This document shows positions 22,735-34,786 of a DNA stretch of 64,000 nt, piece after piece. A program made the translations under genes and the position numbers. The stretch spans positions 1-64,000 of the forward strand of contig CAXIPT010000069.1 in the NCBI GenBank assembly GCA_964030475.1, read 5' to 3'. The notes under the pieces were generated by a model that was not told the origin of the DNA, searched no databases, and saw only the letters and a list, made by a program, of their open reading frames with translations. Numbering within the stretch: position 1 is the first letter of the stretch; each line of letters begins with the position of its first letter. The DNA comes from Tethya wilhelma (Eukaryota; Porifera; Demospongiae; Tethyida; Tethyidae).

Positions 22735-23975
22735 GGTATCCTCTTCTTAATGAAGCCTTCCACCATATGACTTTTGTTCAAGAATTTTGTCCCGCCAGAA
22801 AGTTCGAACTGAACTAATGGCTCTGTTCTTCTCTTTATGAGCCTTCAAAACTTTTCGTTCTTCAATATAAATTTTTTTTCCAATGTTTTAATTCTATCTC
22901 TTAATGTACGGCAAAGAGTTAATGCTTGAGCTTCGCGCTCTTAAACTTTTTTGAAATATTTCTCAGTGGAAACCCGCAATAATCCTCTATGATCCTTGCC
23001 TTCACTTCCTACAAAAACTTCAATATATTGGTCTTCATCTATCACCAAGGATGGATGTGCATCCTTGTGCAGTTCGGAAACTTGTGGTTGCTCAGGTAGG
23101 TTAAGGAAAGGTATTTCTAATTAACTCAAAAATTATGCGAGAAGACCATAACTTTGTTACTATAGTTACTTTATCCATAGAAACAAGAAATGTTCCAAAG
23201 CATAATACTTTAAACTAACTGATTCCATAATGATAGTCACATGACTTTTCATCTCTGCTGAATCGGCAAACAAAAAGTGCACATGACTGTATGCATTTTA
23301 CCCTAACAAAGAAGTGATTTTCAGTTTCAATATTTCCATCACTAAATTAGGTCAACATAATCTACATCTTCACATTTTCATATTTAGGGATTTTTGCTTT
23401 GTTTTGAAGTTATGGCATTTAAAAGTCTCAAAATGGGTGTGCATTAAATAGAAATTGGTGTTTTGTGACTAATTACTCCTTAACGAAGCAAAAAATTTTC
23501 ATTATGAAAATGTGGAGTTGTTACAATTTTTGAGCTTTTTAAGATACAATTTGTCCCAAATCATGCAGCTGTCAATTTCGTACAGTTTTAGACGTACTTT
23601 TAAAATTTGCTCAATCAGCAGAAATTAGAGGTCATGTGACTATGGCTATCACGCAAATTTTTTTAAATCTTTAGGTTAGCATCATATCGTGTTTTCATTT
23701 CAGTACGATTAATAAATCACAAGTTATTCACTTTTTGCATAATATGAATACTAATTTTGGCCACTTTTTGTAACCATTCCTTAACCTACCTGAGTGTACA
23801 TCTTGCCAAAACTTTTCTTTTTTCGGCAAGGCGATCTGATATATATATCAAATAGGTCTTCTTCACTGCTTTCACTTGTCATGTGTGGTTCATTGGCTTC
23901 ACATAAATTATCTGTTTCAGATTCTTGGAGTTCTGAACTACTTTCAATTCTTTTTTCTTGATGCACGGCATACTT
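22735..23975 (-). pseudogene. CACTA coiled-coil accessory gene, copy 1, interrupted
   Basis: Reads as the 47680-48250 gene, in two pieces: 23795-23975 (SSSELQESETDNLCEANEPH) and 22735-23090. A 704-bp CTCAG element lies between them. Further frameshifts occur in the second piece. The N-terminal piece keeps DNLCEAN where copy 3 has a stop, so the two copies are complementary evidence for the ancestral protein. Confidence 0.65.
23091..23794. mobile_element. CTCAG-family nonautonomous element, 704 bp
   Basis: Inverted ends CTCAGGTAGGTTAAGGAA (18 bp perfect). Comparison with the uninterrupted gene at 48040 shows TG duplicated (23089-23090 and 23795-23796). It is non-coding. It is the same class as the elements at 44144-44855 and 49239-49904. 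Confidence 0.85.
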
Positions 23976-24099
23976 CTTACGTTTTTATGACTTTTGTTTC
24001 TTTCGTTTTAGACGCTTTGCTTCTATTGAGTGGCTACCCATTTCACTGCAGTAAGAATTTATGAATAATAGTTATACCCACCTGCATTATACTTCCATG

Positions 24100-25135
24100 C
24101 AGAGTGGGGTTGTGAACTCTTGTGTGGACTTTGTTATTCAGTCTTTGTGCTACATACATGCAGAGTATTAAACAATGTAGTGAAACTGACTGAAAGCATT
24201 TAAATAAAGTCCACACACGTTTTACACCTTACACAGACTAAAAGCATTCGCTAACCAAATCAGCTAGCACACACAGTAAGAAAGTTCAGACAAGGGTTCA
24301 CAACCCCACACAGACTGATAGCATTTGCTAACAAAGTCCGCACAAGGCTCTACAACCTCACACAAACTGAAAGCATTTGCTAACAAAGTCCGCACAAGAG
24401 TTTACAACCCCACACAGACTGAAAGCATTTGCTAACAAAGTCCGCACAAGGCTCTACAACCTCACACAAACTGAAAGCATTTGCTAACAAAGTCCGCACA
24501 AGAGTTCACAACCCCACACTGACTGAAAGCATTTAAACATTCAAAGTCCACACACCATTTACACCTTACACAGACTAAAAGCGTTTGCTAACCAAATCAG
24601 CTATATAGCACACACAGTAACAAAGTTCAGACAAGGGTTCACAACCCCACACAGACTGATAGCATTTGCTAACAAATTCCGCATACAACCTCACACAAAC
24701 TGAAAGCATTTGCTAACAAAGTCCGCACAAGAGTTCACAACCCCACACTGACTGAAAGCATTTAAACATTCAAAGTCCACACACCATTTACACCTTACAC
24801 AGACTAAAAGCGTTTGCTAACCAAATCAGCTATATAGCACACACAGTAACAAAGTTCAGACAAGGGTTCACAACCCCACACAGACTGATAGCATTTGCTA
24901 ACAAATTCCGCATACAACCTCACACAAACTGAAAGCATTTGCTAACAAAGTCCGCACAAGAGTTCACAACCCCACACTGACTGAAAGCATTTAAGCAAAG
25001 TCCACACACCTTCTACAACCTTACACAGACTAAAAGCATTCGCTAACCAAATCAGGTAGCACACACAGTAACAAAGTTCAAACAAGGATTCACAACCCAA
25101 CACTGAAAGCATTTAAGTCCGCACACTGGCAACCC
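24100..25135. repeat. Tandem array of about 52-bp monomers, copy 1
   Basis: The monomer runs GCTAACAAAGTCCGCACAAG, then CTACAACCTCACACAAACTG, then AAAGCATTT. Several variants alternate (AAGGCTCTACAACCTCACA; AAGAGTTCACAACCCCACA; CAAATCAGCTAGCACACACAG), giving a higher-order pattern. Homologous arrays lie at 33100-34215 and 48400-49015. It sits between the two minus-strand genes of the element. Confidence 0.85.
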
Positions 25136-25159
25136 TACTCAGTTGCTATAAACCAAATC

Positions 25160-25725
25160 AGCACATATTTATTTCTAGTATATATGTCTATAGCTAGCTA
25201 GCTCTATGTATATACCATTCACTTTTGTAGCGGCAGAATTCTTGGAGATATTCTGGTTCTGTTACAGTTTACCGCCAATTGCCTTTGTCTGTCACATGCA
25301 TTTACTTGATTGGTCAGAGATCACGCGAACTTACTTACTTCTGCAGGTTAATTAATTGCGCAACTTCTGGGATCACGTGATATTATATTTCATTTCGTCT
25401 ACATCAGCAGCTCAGTTATTTTATACCATTGCGTTGGCAATCACGTGATGTTATTTCTGGGGCTGGTATTTGCAGGTATGTAAGCTATTGTTCAGCTAGA
25501 TGATCTAGGTTATTATGCTAAATAAGTTCCTTGGAGGGCAAAAAACAATCTTAGTAACGTATCTAAATGCGTAGATGGATGTATTGGACCTGGCATGTAC
25601 TGAGTCAGTGCAGTGAAAATTAAAGCACACGCACAAACTGATGCAGAACTTGAATAATGAAGGCAAGCAATTAAATTAACTCTGACAAAAATTATTGCAC
25701 AACACAAAGTTAATTATCAAAAATT
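25160..25725. other. Non-coding segment downstream of the Tnp2 gene, copy 1
   Basis: Homologous to 34225-34786 and to the flanks of 49239-49904 in the other copies. It contains two ATCACGTGATRTTAT palindromic motifs (about 25372 and 25440). No ORF was accepted. It could hold the end of the transposase transcript. Confidence 0.5.
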
Positions 25726-25728
25726 ATC

Positions 25729-28131
25729 CTACAATGGTGAAACAACTATTACTTTCTCTTTGCAAATTACTCTCCCGAAATCAACTTCAGCTTCACAGTA
25801 AGCGACTCGACTCTTGATAAAGTGCACTGGAACAAAATCAATAAAGGGCTCGTGACCATGGACCTCCGAACCATACTTTACATTGGTGTTCAAAATGAAA
25901 CTGAACACAAGCAATCCAAATGCTTGTTACCTTTAAAGGCATCTCTACATTTACTTTTGCATAGTATTGAATTTTTGCCAAGTAAATTACACCTGGATGT
26001 GTAGGATGTTGACACAGAACAGTACATGCCGTTGTAAAACGACTCTTAACGGAACTTATAACATACTCTCCCACCTCCAAAGCTTGGGCTTTTACAAAAA
26101 GTGATAGAATTCTAAAATTCTCAAGACCAATGATTGGTAACAGCATACTGCATAATGGCTCGATTTAGTGGGATTCCCAAGAAGATTCATACATAGGACG
26201 CAATGGTTGTATTTTGTTTTCATCACATAAAGAGTGTTCAAGAGATGTGGAACCTTTGTTGTACCTGTGGGAACTAACAAGATGGGAAAAGGTAGCCCGA
26301 AATTCTTCAGGCCATCTGTGAACAGCTACTTCTTTATTTGTCATAAAACGTCTCATTAGCTGTACAGAAATATCACGAGAGTTAGTATGGTAGGATTCCA
26401 GTATCCCTCAAATCCAAAGAGCCAAAAGGCATACACTGGACCATGATCCTGTATACATTCTTTGAGGTGTCCGTGCAAGTGGAGGTTAATATTCAAACTA
26501 TCTTGGCCATACAGCTTTTCAAATGTCTCACAAAACTCCATTAAAAGAGCATAAGCCATTTCAATTTCTCCATTTGAAATGGACCGCCGACAGAGCAAAC
26601 TAGCTGCTTTTACAAACAGAAGCGAACAGTCATAATGTTGGTGTGGGATTATCTCTTTCAAGGAACACAATGAGTATAACAATGTCCAATTGCGCCATTG
26701 ATCAGCAGTAAATTGAGAAAATCCAGACTTTATTTTCAAACGAATTCTGCCAACATCACTAGGTGTAACAAAAGAGTCAACTTTCTGTTGTATAGCATCA
26801 AAATCTTTGTCAGTAAGCATCTCAGCTGCCTTCCACACTGATATTACACGGTGTGATGTGCCTAACAGGACATTGTGCATGGGGTCGATGACACACATGC
26901 GCACAACATCATATTATGGGAGCTCTAGTAGAAAAGAATATCTGCACCCATTCTCTCTCTCAAATTCCCTTCTATCCTTTGCAGTGTTTAATTCTGTGTA
27001 CTGGTAAGCATTCCTACAATGTGAACCATTATCTGTCTGCTTCCATGAAGTGCAGTTAAACCCCACAGAGCATTGTGTGCTACAAATCCAGACACTTTTC
27101 GAGCGGCAGGAATATCACATGCTACACAAACTAGGGCACCACGAACGAACACTGAATTGCCTCTAGCACTTTTCATCAGTACTCCTGTCCAAAGTTGTTG
27201 TAGCTCTTTCACTAATGGAGCCAAATAGCTATTCATGACAAGTTTTGGTTCATGTGGACCAGGGATTATACCTACTAACAAAACATTTTCCACCAAGTAT
27301 TGTTCTTGTCTTGGCAAGTTCAAAATTGAAATGTACATGGCACCACACGAGTAAGTTCCTCTTTTAAAGGGCTGAAACCAATCAATGTTGAGAACAAAAG
27401 CAAAGTTGTATGGCAGTGATAAAAAGGCTTTACCACCAGGGTTCATGAACTCCTTCCATATTCTTCCATCGTATACATCACTTAATTTACGTTTTCTCCA
27501 ATGTTCACAACATTCTATTAAGTCGGGCATATCGAGAAAAGTTTGAAGGGATTCTTTTATAACAAAAGACTTGACGAGGATGAAGTACATATGTTCCTGC
27601 TGATGTCCGTACTGATTTCATAAGCATTGCACCAGATTTTTTCCTGTGCCAGGCTTGTGGATGATTTGGAAACTCTATATGTGTACAGGAATGTGATTCC
27701 ATAGCTCCACGGGGTAACCTCTGCATACAGTGTTCTACATCATAAACTGAGTGGCAAGAGGGACAACTAACGTACTTAGTGAAGTTGTCGTTATGTATAC
27801 CAATGTATTTCCTTGCTTGAACTATATTTCTTAGAAGATGCGGGATGAAATTGATTAACGTAGTGATACTAAACTTGGACACAATCATCCCAAAGAAGGT
27901 GGCAAAGAAGCCAAACAAAACTCCAATTCCAGTGTCAGAAACACGAAACAGTCGTTTCAAAAATAATACAAATATTATGCAGATTCGAATAATACGGCCA
28001 GTTTGAGATGTTGGCAGTAATTGGTCTTGAATAGCATGAAGACTATACTTTTCATCATCATCAAACAAAATTTCCACATTGAAACATTCACCCTACACAA
28101 AATAAACACAATGCATTTACATGTAAAACAG
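25729..28131 (-). pseudogene. Tnp2-type (Transposase_21) CACTA transposase, copy 1
   Basis: Blocks from the N-terminal side: a 'FRVSDTGIGVLFGF' region, CPSCHSVYDVEHC (possible zinc ligands), NIDWFQPFKRG with the first catalytic Asp, LVGIIPGPHEPK, LVCVACDIPAARK, CVIDPMHNVLLGT with the second Asp, and YAFWLFGFE with the Glu. Lesions include a deletion and frameshift near 27060 that removes the FVAHNALRACSRC-to-SWKPR part, and a deletion right after GFE near 26400 that shifts the frame. Transposase_21 with the D..D..E pattern is diagnostic of CACTA/EnSpm. The protein would cut at the CACAG ends. Confidence 0.9.
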
Positions 28132-28146
28132 GGAATGTCAACAATA

Positions 28147-29207
28147 TGTGACCGAATTTTGGAAAACCGACCAGATGGTACCAAACTTTGTTTGTAGTAA
28201 TCGGCGGTTTTAGTGTAATTCGCGACGCACGCGTGAAATTGATTTTTTTGTACGAGAGGGGAGGGGCATACCTTGGCAAGCTGCAGACGAGATGTTACGG
28301 GTGGGGCTGCTTCAATTCCTAAGATATGAGCGTTTGAATGCAGCTATGTCAGCCATGGCTAGCTTCTCTCCCGTTAGTACACGGGATGTGTTGCCATGTT
28401 TATTGATTAATAATTCTGATAAGTACACGATGCAGCTGTTGCTTGTGCATCTCATTATATAATAATGCATATTTAAAACAAAAAACACTGAATTCTTCAT
28501 GAACTAAACACTTCTAGCAGAAAGAAATCTCTTGAAGATCATCAGAAGACGCCCTACAGCGTTGCAGAATTGCTGGGCTATGCCAGGAGCTGTTTATCTG
28601 CATAATAGTGAATGAATGTTGTGTACATTGTGTGTTATAAGTTTACAATGAAATTTGTGGGAGTTACAAGCTAACCGCTTATGATTCAATGGGTAGTAAG
28701 TATTAGCTAGACTATTTTCTACAGTTAGAATAGGTACAGATACATGCACTTACTATTGGGCGCTTATTTCTGTGCCTAGTTACTCTAGTTACAGCTCACC
28801 CGCTACATTATTCTACTTACTTACCTCGTTCGTGAGTCCTCCTTGAAGGCTCTCTGGTCTTCTGTGTCTTTGAAAAAGCTCCAAAAGTAAGTTTTAACTA
28901 GCACTTCGACTTACTTCATGCATATTCTGATACTACATGAAAATTGTACCACAAACATAAATTGTTTGTAACACGGATAGTATACGGAGTTCATGTACTA
29001 GCACTTAGCAACGTATTCGCTCACGTTTTTAGCGAGTAAAATTGGAATGAACGGTCGGTATATTTGAGCTCATATCTCCAAAACTATAGCGCCTAGCCGC
29101 TTCAAATTTGGAATATAGCTAGCTGCAATGACGTAGATTACTCTGCAATTGCTGACTCAAAATTCGCAGAAAGTACTACCTGGTCGGTTTTCGCAAATTT
29201 GGTCACA
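28147..29207 (+). mobile_element. TGTGA-family nonautonomous element, 1061 bp
   Basis: Ends TGTGACC and GGTCACA, with inverted repeats of about 30 bp containing GAAAACCGACC. Copy 2 of the host element has the uninterrupted site AACAATATGTCTATA at about 38225, so the insertion duplicated TA (28145-28146, 29208-29209). No ORF. The interior has GC-rich 'gcgacgcacgcg' and the 'atatctccaaaactatagcgcc' block. Its ends correspond to the ends of the large element at 2121-16599. Confidence 0.88.
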
Positions 29208-29655
29208 TATGTCTATATAACCTTTCATATAATATACGTTTATAAACATACTGTACCCACATTCATATATACATTATATACCAAGCCACTCACCCACACA
29301 CTGCAGTTTTACATACAGACAGCCACTAACCATGCACACATGCACTACTCATCAACACACATTCACGCAGATAACTACATTTACATGTACGCATACAATA
29401 ATTATTATTAACGGCACCAACCTCATCCTAGTCAAAGTCACAAATACTTTCATCTTCATTGCAATCAGAGTCAACTGCCATGGTATCTTCTAGTTGTGCT
29501 AGAGTGTATACAAAAGGAAGAAATTTAACCCCCACATACTCTCAGGTTAATTTCAATCATTTTAATGCACATGAATAGCTATATGCTGGTATTACAATAA
29601 CGGTGCCAAGCCACAAATTTTTGCCCGGGCTAACATTCATCATAAAACTATAGAC
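29208..29655 (-). pseudogene. Intron and small acidic exon of the Tnp2 gene, copy 1
   Basis: Matches 38225-38690 and 52640-53105. An exon on minus at about 29431-29503 encodes an acidic stretch (AVDSDCNEDESICDFD) that joins the N-terminal exon to the main coding exon. The rest is AT-rich intron with CA-rich stretches. Confidence 0.5.
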
Positions 29656-30231
29656 CAGAGGAGGTTGGACAGCATCACGTGCGCCAAAATAGTGGGCGTA
29701 CCTTCAATACAAACAATGCTTTTGCTTTGAAAATGATGTTTAGCAGTGTTTAAGCTCAGATTTAATGCAACAATGCAACTAAATGTTAGATTCAAGCAAA
29801 ATTTAGCGCTATTACCCTTCCGTCCACCCTTTGGAACCCTGGCCACTCCAACGTCAATGAGAAAAGCTGTGAAGAAACTGAAAGGGATGACTCCGTGTAG
29901 GCCCACTGTGAAAAGAAGGCTAGATTTCGGATCAAGTCCCAAAGCCTCCGCTTCCGTGCCTTCGTTGCCTCCGTGGAGTGAAGAGGAAAATAAAAGGCTC
30001 ATTGAATTTACTCTCATACATTGTCCAACAAGAGAGAAATGGCCATCTACACCAGCATCTCCATAAAGGTAGTGAAAGTTATGTCACCATCAATGTCCTC
30101 CTCTTCAGCCATTTGGATGACCTCTGACCTCTATTACTTTTGTTAATTATTGGCATTCCAATCGGCGCACCAAAGAGCACCGAGCGCAGTAGCTGTCATG
30201 TGACATATGACGTAATGTCCAACCTCCTCTG
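29656..30231. mobile_element. CAGAGG element, 576 bp, with 9-bp target duplication
   Basis: Perfect inverted ends CAGAGGAGGTTGGACA, flanked by ACTATAGAC at 29647-29655 and 30232-30240; copy 3 has the single site near 53100. An 8-9-bp duplication and CAG-type ends suit hAT (8 bp), or MULE or Zisupton-like elements. Inside, on plus, an open frame (about 29746-30066) contains WSEEENKRLIEFTLIHCP, reminiscent of a SANT/Myb-like or transposon N-terminal exon. It is either a captured gene fragment or the remnant of the element's own gene. Confidence 0.82.
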
Positions 30232-30279
30232 ACTATAGACTATAATAATTATAGCTACGTAGGGCTGATGTATAGAAAC

Positions 30280-30545
30280 GTACATTGTATACTCTTGTTG
30301 GGTACTAGTTTTGGTGATTCACTACTGTCATCATCATCATCCATGTCATCATGGGTAGTGCAGTTTAAATCATCATTGACTTCTATTTCAAAATCATCAT
30401 GTAGTAGACTGTGTCCGACATCATCAGTTGTGTCATTCCTCCAAGATTGAGAAAAGGTATCATAATTCTGCTTCTTATGGTCGTAGACGCAGTTTTAGGA
30501 CCACACTGATATGTTCGCCTTCCTTCAGCTCTGCCTTCAGCCATC
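30280..30545 (-). pseudogene. N-terminal zinc-finger exon of Tnp2, copy 1, deleted
   Basis: Corresponds to the copy 3 exon at 53119-53404. Here the part encoding GHCGERLSKTAYYDHKKQ is partly deleted and frameshifted, so the copy cannot encode the full N-terminus. Confidence 0.6.
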
Positions 30546-30664
30546 ACAATAGTGGTCTAGATCACATGACTTCTCTGAAGTCACGTCCCGATCACATGCA
30601 CGCATGTTTTTGGCGGGAATCCAGTTAACTGAACTCAGTGCCAAAATTTTCAAGTTTCAAAGTA
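30546..30664. promoter_or_regulatory. Divergent promoter region of the CACTA element, copy 1
   Basis: Short intergenic stretch between the minus-strand transposase start and the plus-strand accessory start (ATG at 30665). It includes the near-palindrome around 'gatcacatgacttctctgaagtcacg' and a second GATCACATG, conserved in copy 3 (53410-53530). Promoter function is inferred from the head-to-head gene layout. Confidence 0.45.
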
Positions 30665-31280
30665 ATGGCAGCCCGGTTTTCTTAATCCATATCTAGGAGA
30701 AACTCTGGTGGTGGTGGTGGTGGTTCAAGCTTTTATGGATCAAGTAGCCGTTTGAGCTCTAGCCTGTCAAGGACACGAAATACATCTTTTGACAGTTACT
30801 CCCGCTTTAATGTATCACAGGGGGGACGAAGATGAAGCTGTTCACAGCAGGCTACATTGGAGAAGGTACTTATAGATTACACTTTCCATAGATTGTGGTC
30901 GTATAATTTGAATGGTGTATCTTCATATGTTCACTGTAGGTGCTTGAAGGTCAAAAGAAACTTGAACTGAAACAGGAGGACATTGAGGAGAAATTCATGC
31001 TTGTCCAAGATGAGCTAAAGGCTCTGAAAGATGCAACACCATCATCTAGCAGCCCTGAGTCCTCAGGCAGTTGATCTAAACGAAAACGACTGGTGACTCG
31101 TGCTCTGTCTGTAGGTTATGTGTGGTCAACAAGCTACTAACATGTATATTGACTTTTTTGTGTGTGTGTATGTGTGTGTGTGTGTATGTGTTAGAACAAA
31201 GTCTACTCTATCCACCAGAATTAAGAAGCAAAATTCAACATCTCTGAAGTGTAAGCAAACTCTCATGCATATTTAACACT
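30665..31280 (+). pseudogene. CACTA coiled-coil accessory gene, copy 1, first exons only
   Basis: Starts at ATG 30665 (MAARFS) and is stopped by TAA at codon 7. Exon 1 has an internal deletion relative to copy 3 but keeps the donor (GGAGAAG then GTACTT near 30864) that copy 3 has lost. Exon 2 starts at about 30940 (VLEGQKKLELKQEDIEEKF), and a third starts at about 31195. The sequence then meets the N at 31281. Confidence 0.7.
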
Positions 31281-31281
31281 N
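31281..31281. other. Single N at a homology breakpoint
   Basis: Copy 1 of the CACTA element matches copy 3 up to this base, and unrelated hAT-like sequence follows at once. Probably an assembly join. Confidence 0.6.
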
Positions 31282-32596
31282 TCTTGAAATAATCATAAGC
31301 TTCTGTGACACAACTAGTAGCATAAGCCACAAGCATCGCCTCGCGAGAAATGTTGCCATCTGCCAGTTGTTTGGCCACTGCCTGTACATTAGGATAATGC
31401 CCTAATGAGACATGGTTATACAGGGCCTTCACTTGCTCGTACGCATCAAGTGCTAATGGTCCGTCCCCTTCCAACTTGTAAGTTGTCTTGACAAATTCTT
31501 CCATGGCATCAATAGTTACTGTGAGTTCCATTTTTAACTTTCGTAGCTTAGGTTGATCATGAAGGATAGTTAACAACTTCTTTGCTGTTGCTGTAGGCAA
31601 TTCTTTAGTACGGATGAAAGTTTCCACATCTCCAAATGCGTCATGAATTTGGCGTATAACTTCCAACTTAGACCACCATCGAGTGGCTGAGTAGGATAGA
31701 GCTGAGAGACCGGACATTTCTTTCCATGCTAGCCTTGTCATGGCACTGTGTGCGAATAAACTAATCCAGTGTTTAACAAACTTGGAAAGAATAGGAATAT
31801 TTACCTTCTCTCCAACCAGGTCTAAGGTATGCGAAAAACAACCAATATCCAACATGTTAGTGTAAAGAACAGAGACAGTTCTCATTGCAACACCATTGAC
31901 CGAAGCACGGTCACGCATGAAAGCTAACACTAAATCTGCTGGTATAAAGAGCTCTGTAGATAGTGCTGATATCAGCTGCCGAGCCACTTCCTCTCCCGAC
32001 AATGATTTTGCTAAAAGCATTAATCGACAAACTTTTTGTTGAATCACCCAATTATCAACATATCGTAACACAATAACAAGGGCTTTGCACACGTGAGTAG
32101 TGCCGTCAAAAATCACAGAAACTTGTTTCCCACTGATGGTTTCCTTTAACAAGTTTATTTCACTTTCTAAAACAAACGGTATCATTTTTCGGAGATTAGA
32201 CGATTCACTAAGTGAGTAAGCGTGTTCTTCTAGTAGCTCTCGAAAACAATCTATCTTAAGGAGAGGAACTCCAGCCTTTAAGAATGTTTCTAGCACCTTG
32301 ATACGATAAAGGCGGGTCGACTGAGGAAGGGTTTCGCCTGATGGGTGATATTTGGCATCATAAACTTGGAGGCTATTAGCGAGATCGACTTCTCTCTTTG
32401 CTTTGACATGCAATTTCTCTTTACCTATTTGGTGCTTGGTAGATTTGATGTGCTGTTCAATTATGCTTTTCTTCAGCGATAATTCCTCTCTACACCCACA
32501 ACAAAACAGTTTGTTGTTGCTATTTGAGAAGTTCTCACCTATGTAGTAATAACAAGAGTGTATTAGAGAGAGTACGCAACTGAATGAATGCCGCAT
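31282..32596 (-). pseudogene. hAT-like transposase, C-terminally truncated
   Basis: A long open frame from about 32596. The first region has a zinc-finger-like motif (FCCGCREELSLKKSIIEQHIKSTKH: two Cys and two His). An RNase-H-like core follows: VSVIFDGTTHVCKALV with the first Asp and AFMRDRASVNGVAMRT with the second, then CFSHTLDLVG and SATRWWSKLEV. This order is that of hAT transposases of an animal group. The C-terminal dimerisation domain with the last catalytic Glu is missing because the frame runs into the N at 31281. The ATG is uncertain: an intron may follow the zinc-finger region near 32535 (a GT/AG border is visible). No stop is visible in the sequenced part. Confidence 0.8.
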
Positions 32597-33053
32597 GTCA
32601 CATGTTCAACACGGGCTTAGTATCATCACGAGCAGTGATGGCGTCTATGAAGTCTTCACCTGTACGCTATCGTGTAAGCCCTCAATTGAGAAGAAAACGT
32701 CTATATACAGTCAAATCGATTTTGGCCTCTACTCCAAGGAGCAGAGTTAGTCGTTTTCGAAGAAGGCAAATGCTGAGGAACCCTCCAAACAGGAAAACCG
32801 TGGCAGATCAATCATCGCCTATGGATCAATCGTCTAGTGTTGATCATGAAGACGACTCAACTGGGTACAGATCCAGCAGATGGTATCAAGAGTTGAAGTG
32901 TGAAGACCAATCCCTGAAGCATCGCTGTCTAGCTGGTGCTGCACAGATGGAATGGCTTGAAATCACCCGCGCTGAGTGCAAGGTGGACTCGTGCTTGGGG
33001 CCAGTTGATGAAGTAAGAATCTTAGTATCTCTAACCACCAGACTGTACCAGCT
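32584..33053 (+). CDS. Unrecognised basic/acidic ORF divergent from the hAT-like gene
   Basis: Open for about 155 codons up to the N at 33054. The N-terminal 60 residues are Arg/Ser-rich (RSRVSRFRRRQML), then an Asp/Ser stretch (SSSVDHEDDSTGY), then WYQELKCEDQSLKHRCLAGAAQMEWLE. It overlaps the start of the minus-strand hAT-like frame, a head-to-head arrangement. I do not recognise it. It may be the first exon of a second gene of that hAT element, with a donor near 33013 (GATGAA then GTAAGA). Confidence 0.4.
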
Positions 33054-33054
33054 N
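33054..33054. other. Single N at the start of CACTA copy 2
   Basis: The base after it begins the AATAATAGTTATACCC block shared with the other two copies. The base before belongs to the unrelated ORF. Confidence 0.6.
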
Positions 33055-33099
33055 ATAATAGTTATACCCACCTGCATTATACTTCCATGCAGAGTGGGG

Positions 33100-34215
33100 T
33101 TGTGAACGATTCAGTCTTTGTGCTACATACATGCAGAGTATTAAACAATGTAGTGAAACTGACTGAAAGCATTTAAACAAAGTCCACACACGTTTTACAC
33201 AGACTTAAAGCATTCGCTAACCAAATCAGCTAGCACACACAGAAAGTTCAGACAAGGGTTCACAACCACACACAGACTGATAGCATTTGCTAACAAAGTC
33301 TGCACAAGGTTCTATAACCTCACACAAACTGAAAGCATTTGCTAACAAAGTCCGCACAAGAGTTCACAACCCCACACTGACTGAAAGCAATTAAACATTC
33401 AAAGTCTACACACCATTTACACCTTACACAGACTAAAAGCATTCGCTAACCAAATCAGCTAGCACACACAGTAACAAAGTTCAGACAAGGGTTCACAACC
33501 CCACACAGACTGAAAGCATTTGCTAACAAAGTCTGCACAAGGCACTACAACCTCACACAAACTGAAAGCATTTGCTAACAAAGTCCGCACAAGAGTTCAC
33601 AACCCCACACTGACTGAAAGCATTTAAACAAAATCCACACATCTTCTACAACCTTACACAGATTAAAAGCATTCGCTAACCAAATCAGGTAGCACACACA
33701 GTAAAAAAGTTCAAACAAGGGTTCACAACCCCACACAGACTGATAGCATTTGCTAACAAAGTCCGTACAAGGCTCTACAACCTCACACAAACTGAAAGCA
33801 TTTGCTAACAAAGTCCGCACAAGAGTTCACAACCCCATACTGACTGAAAGCATTTAAACAAAGTCCACACACCTTCTACAACCTTACACAGATTAAAAGC
33901 ATTCGCTAACCAAATCAGGTAGCACACACAGTAACAAAGTTTAAACAAGGGTTCACAACCCCACACAGACTGATAGCATTTGCTAACAAAGTCCGCACAA
34001 GGCTCTACAACCTCACACAAACTGAAAGCATTTACTAACAAAGTCCGCACAAGAGTTCAAAACCCCACACTGACTGAAAGCATTTAAACAAAGTCCACAC
34101 ACCTTGTACAACCTTACACAGACTAAAAGCATTCGCTAACCAAATCAGGTAGCACACACAGTAACAAAGTTCAAACAAGGGTTCACAACCCAACACTGAA
34201 AGCATTTAAGTCCGC
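33100..34215. repeat. Tandem array of about 52-bp monomers, copy 2
   Basis: Same monomer and variants as the array at 24100. A higher-order unit of about 230 bp recurs, visible because positions about 33575-33820 and 33805-34050 are almost the same sequence. The longest of the three arrays. Confidence 0.85.
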
Positions 34216-34786
34216 ACACTGGCAACCGTACTCAGTTGCTATAAACCAAATCAGCACATATTTATTTCTAGTATATATGCCTATAGCTAGCTAGCTCTAT
34301 GTATATACCTTCACGTTTGTAGCGGCAGAATTCTTGGACATATTCTGGTTCTGTTACAGTTTACCGCCAATTGCCTTTGTCTGTCACATGCATTTACTCT
34401 GATTGGTCAGAGGTCACGTGAACTTACTTACTTCCCGGGTTAATTAATTGCGCAACCTCTGGGATCACGTGATATTATTTCATTTCGTCAACATCCGCAG
34501 CTCAGTTATTTTATACCGCATACCGGGTATTATAATTGCCTTGGCAATCACGTGATGTTATTTCCGGGTCTGGTATTTGCAGGTATGTAAGCTATTGTTC
34601 AGCTAGATGATCTAGGTTATTATGCTAAATAAGTTCCTTGGAGGGCAAAAAACAATCTTTGTAACGTAGCTAAATACGTAGATGGATATATCGGACCTGG
34701 CATGTACTGAGTCAGCTAGTGCAGTGAAAATTAAAGCACACACACAAACTGATGCAGAACTTGAATAATGAAAGCAAGCAATTAAA

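Larger units (their letters stand above)
22459..31280. mobile_element. CACTA/EnSpm-like transposon, copy 1, right end missing
   Basis: The left end CACAGCTCCGAAAGGACTAG matches that of the complete copy at 47405. The order of contents is the same: coiled-coil gene (minus), about 52-bp array, Tnp2 transposase (minus), zinc-finger exon (minus), divergent accessory gene (plus). It carries three nested insertions (23091-23794, 28147-29207, 29656-30231) and is cut at a single N at 31281, before the later exons of the accessory gene. Confidence 0.8.

Noticed and set aside
24060..25140. Array considered as a CRISPR
   Set aside because: Repeats are contiguous monomers of about 52 bp without unique spacers, in an animal genome, inside a transposon.
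33575..34050. Two similar 81-codon minus-strand frames in the 52-bp array
   Set aside because: They are translations of the tandem monomers. The monomer length allows open frames by chance, and the frame is not kept in the arrays at 24100 and 48400.
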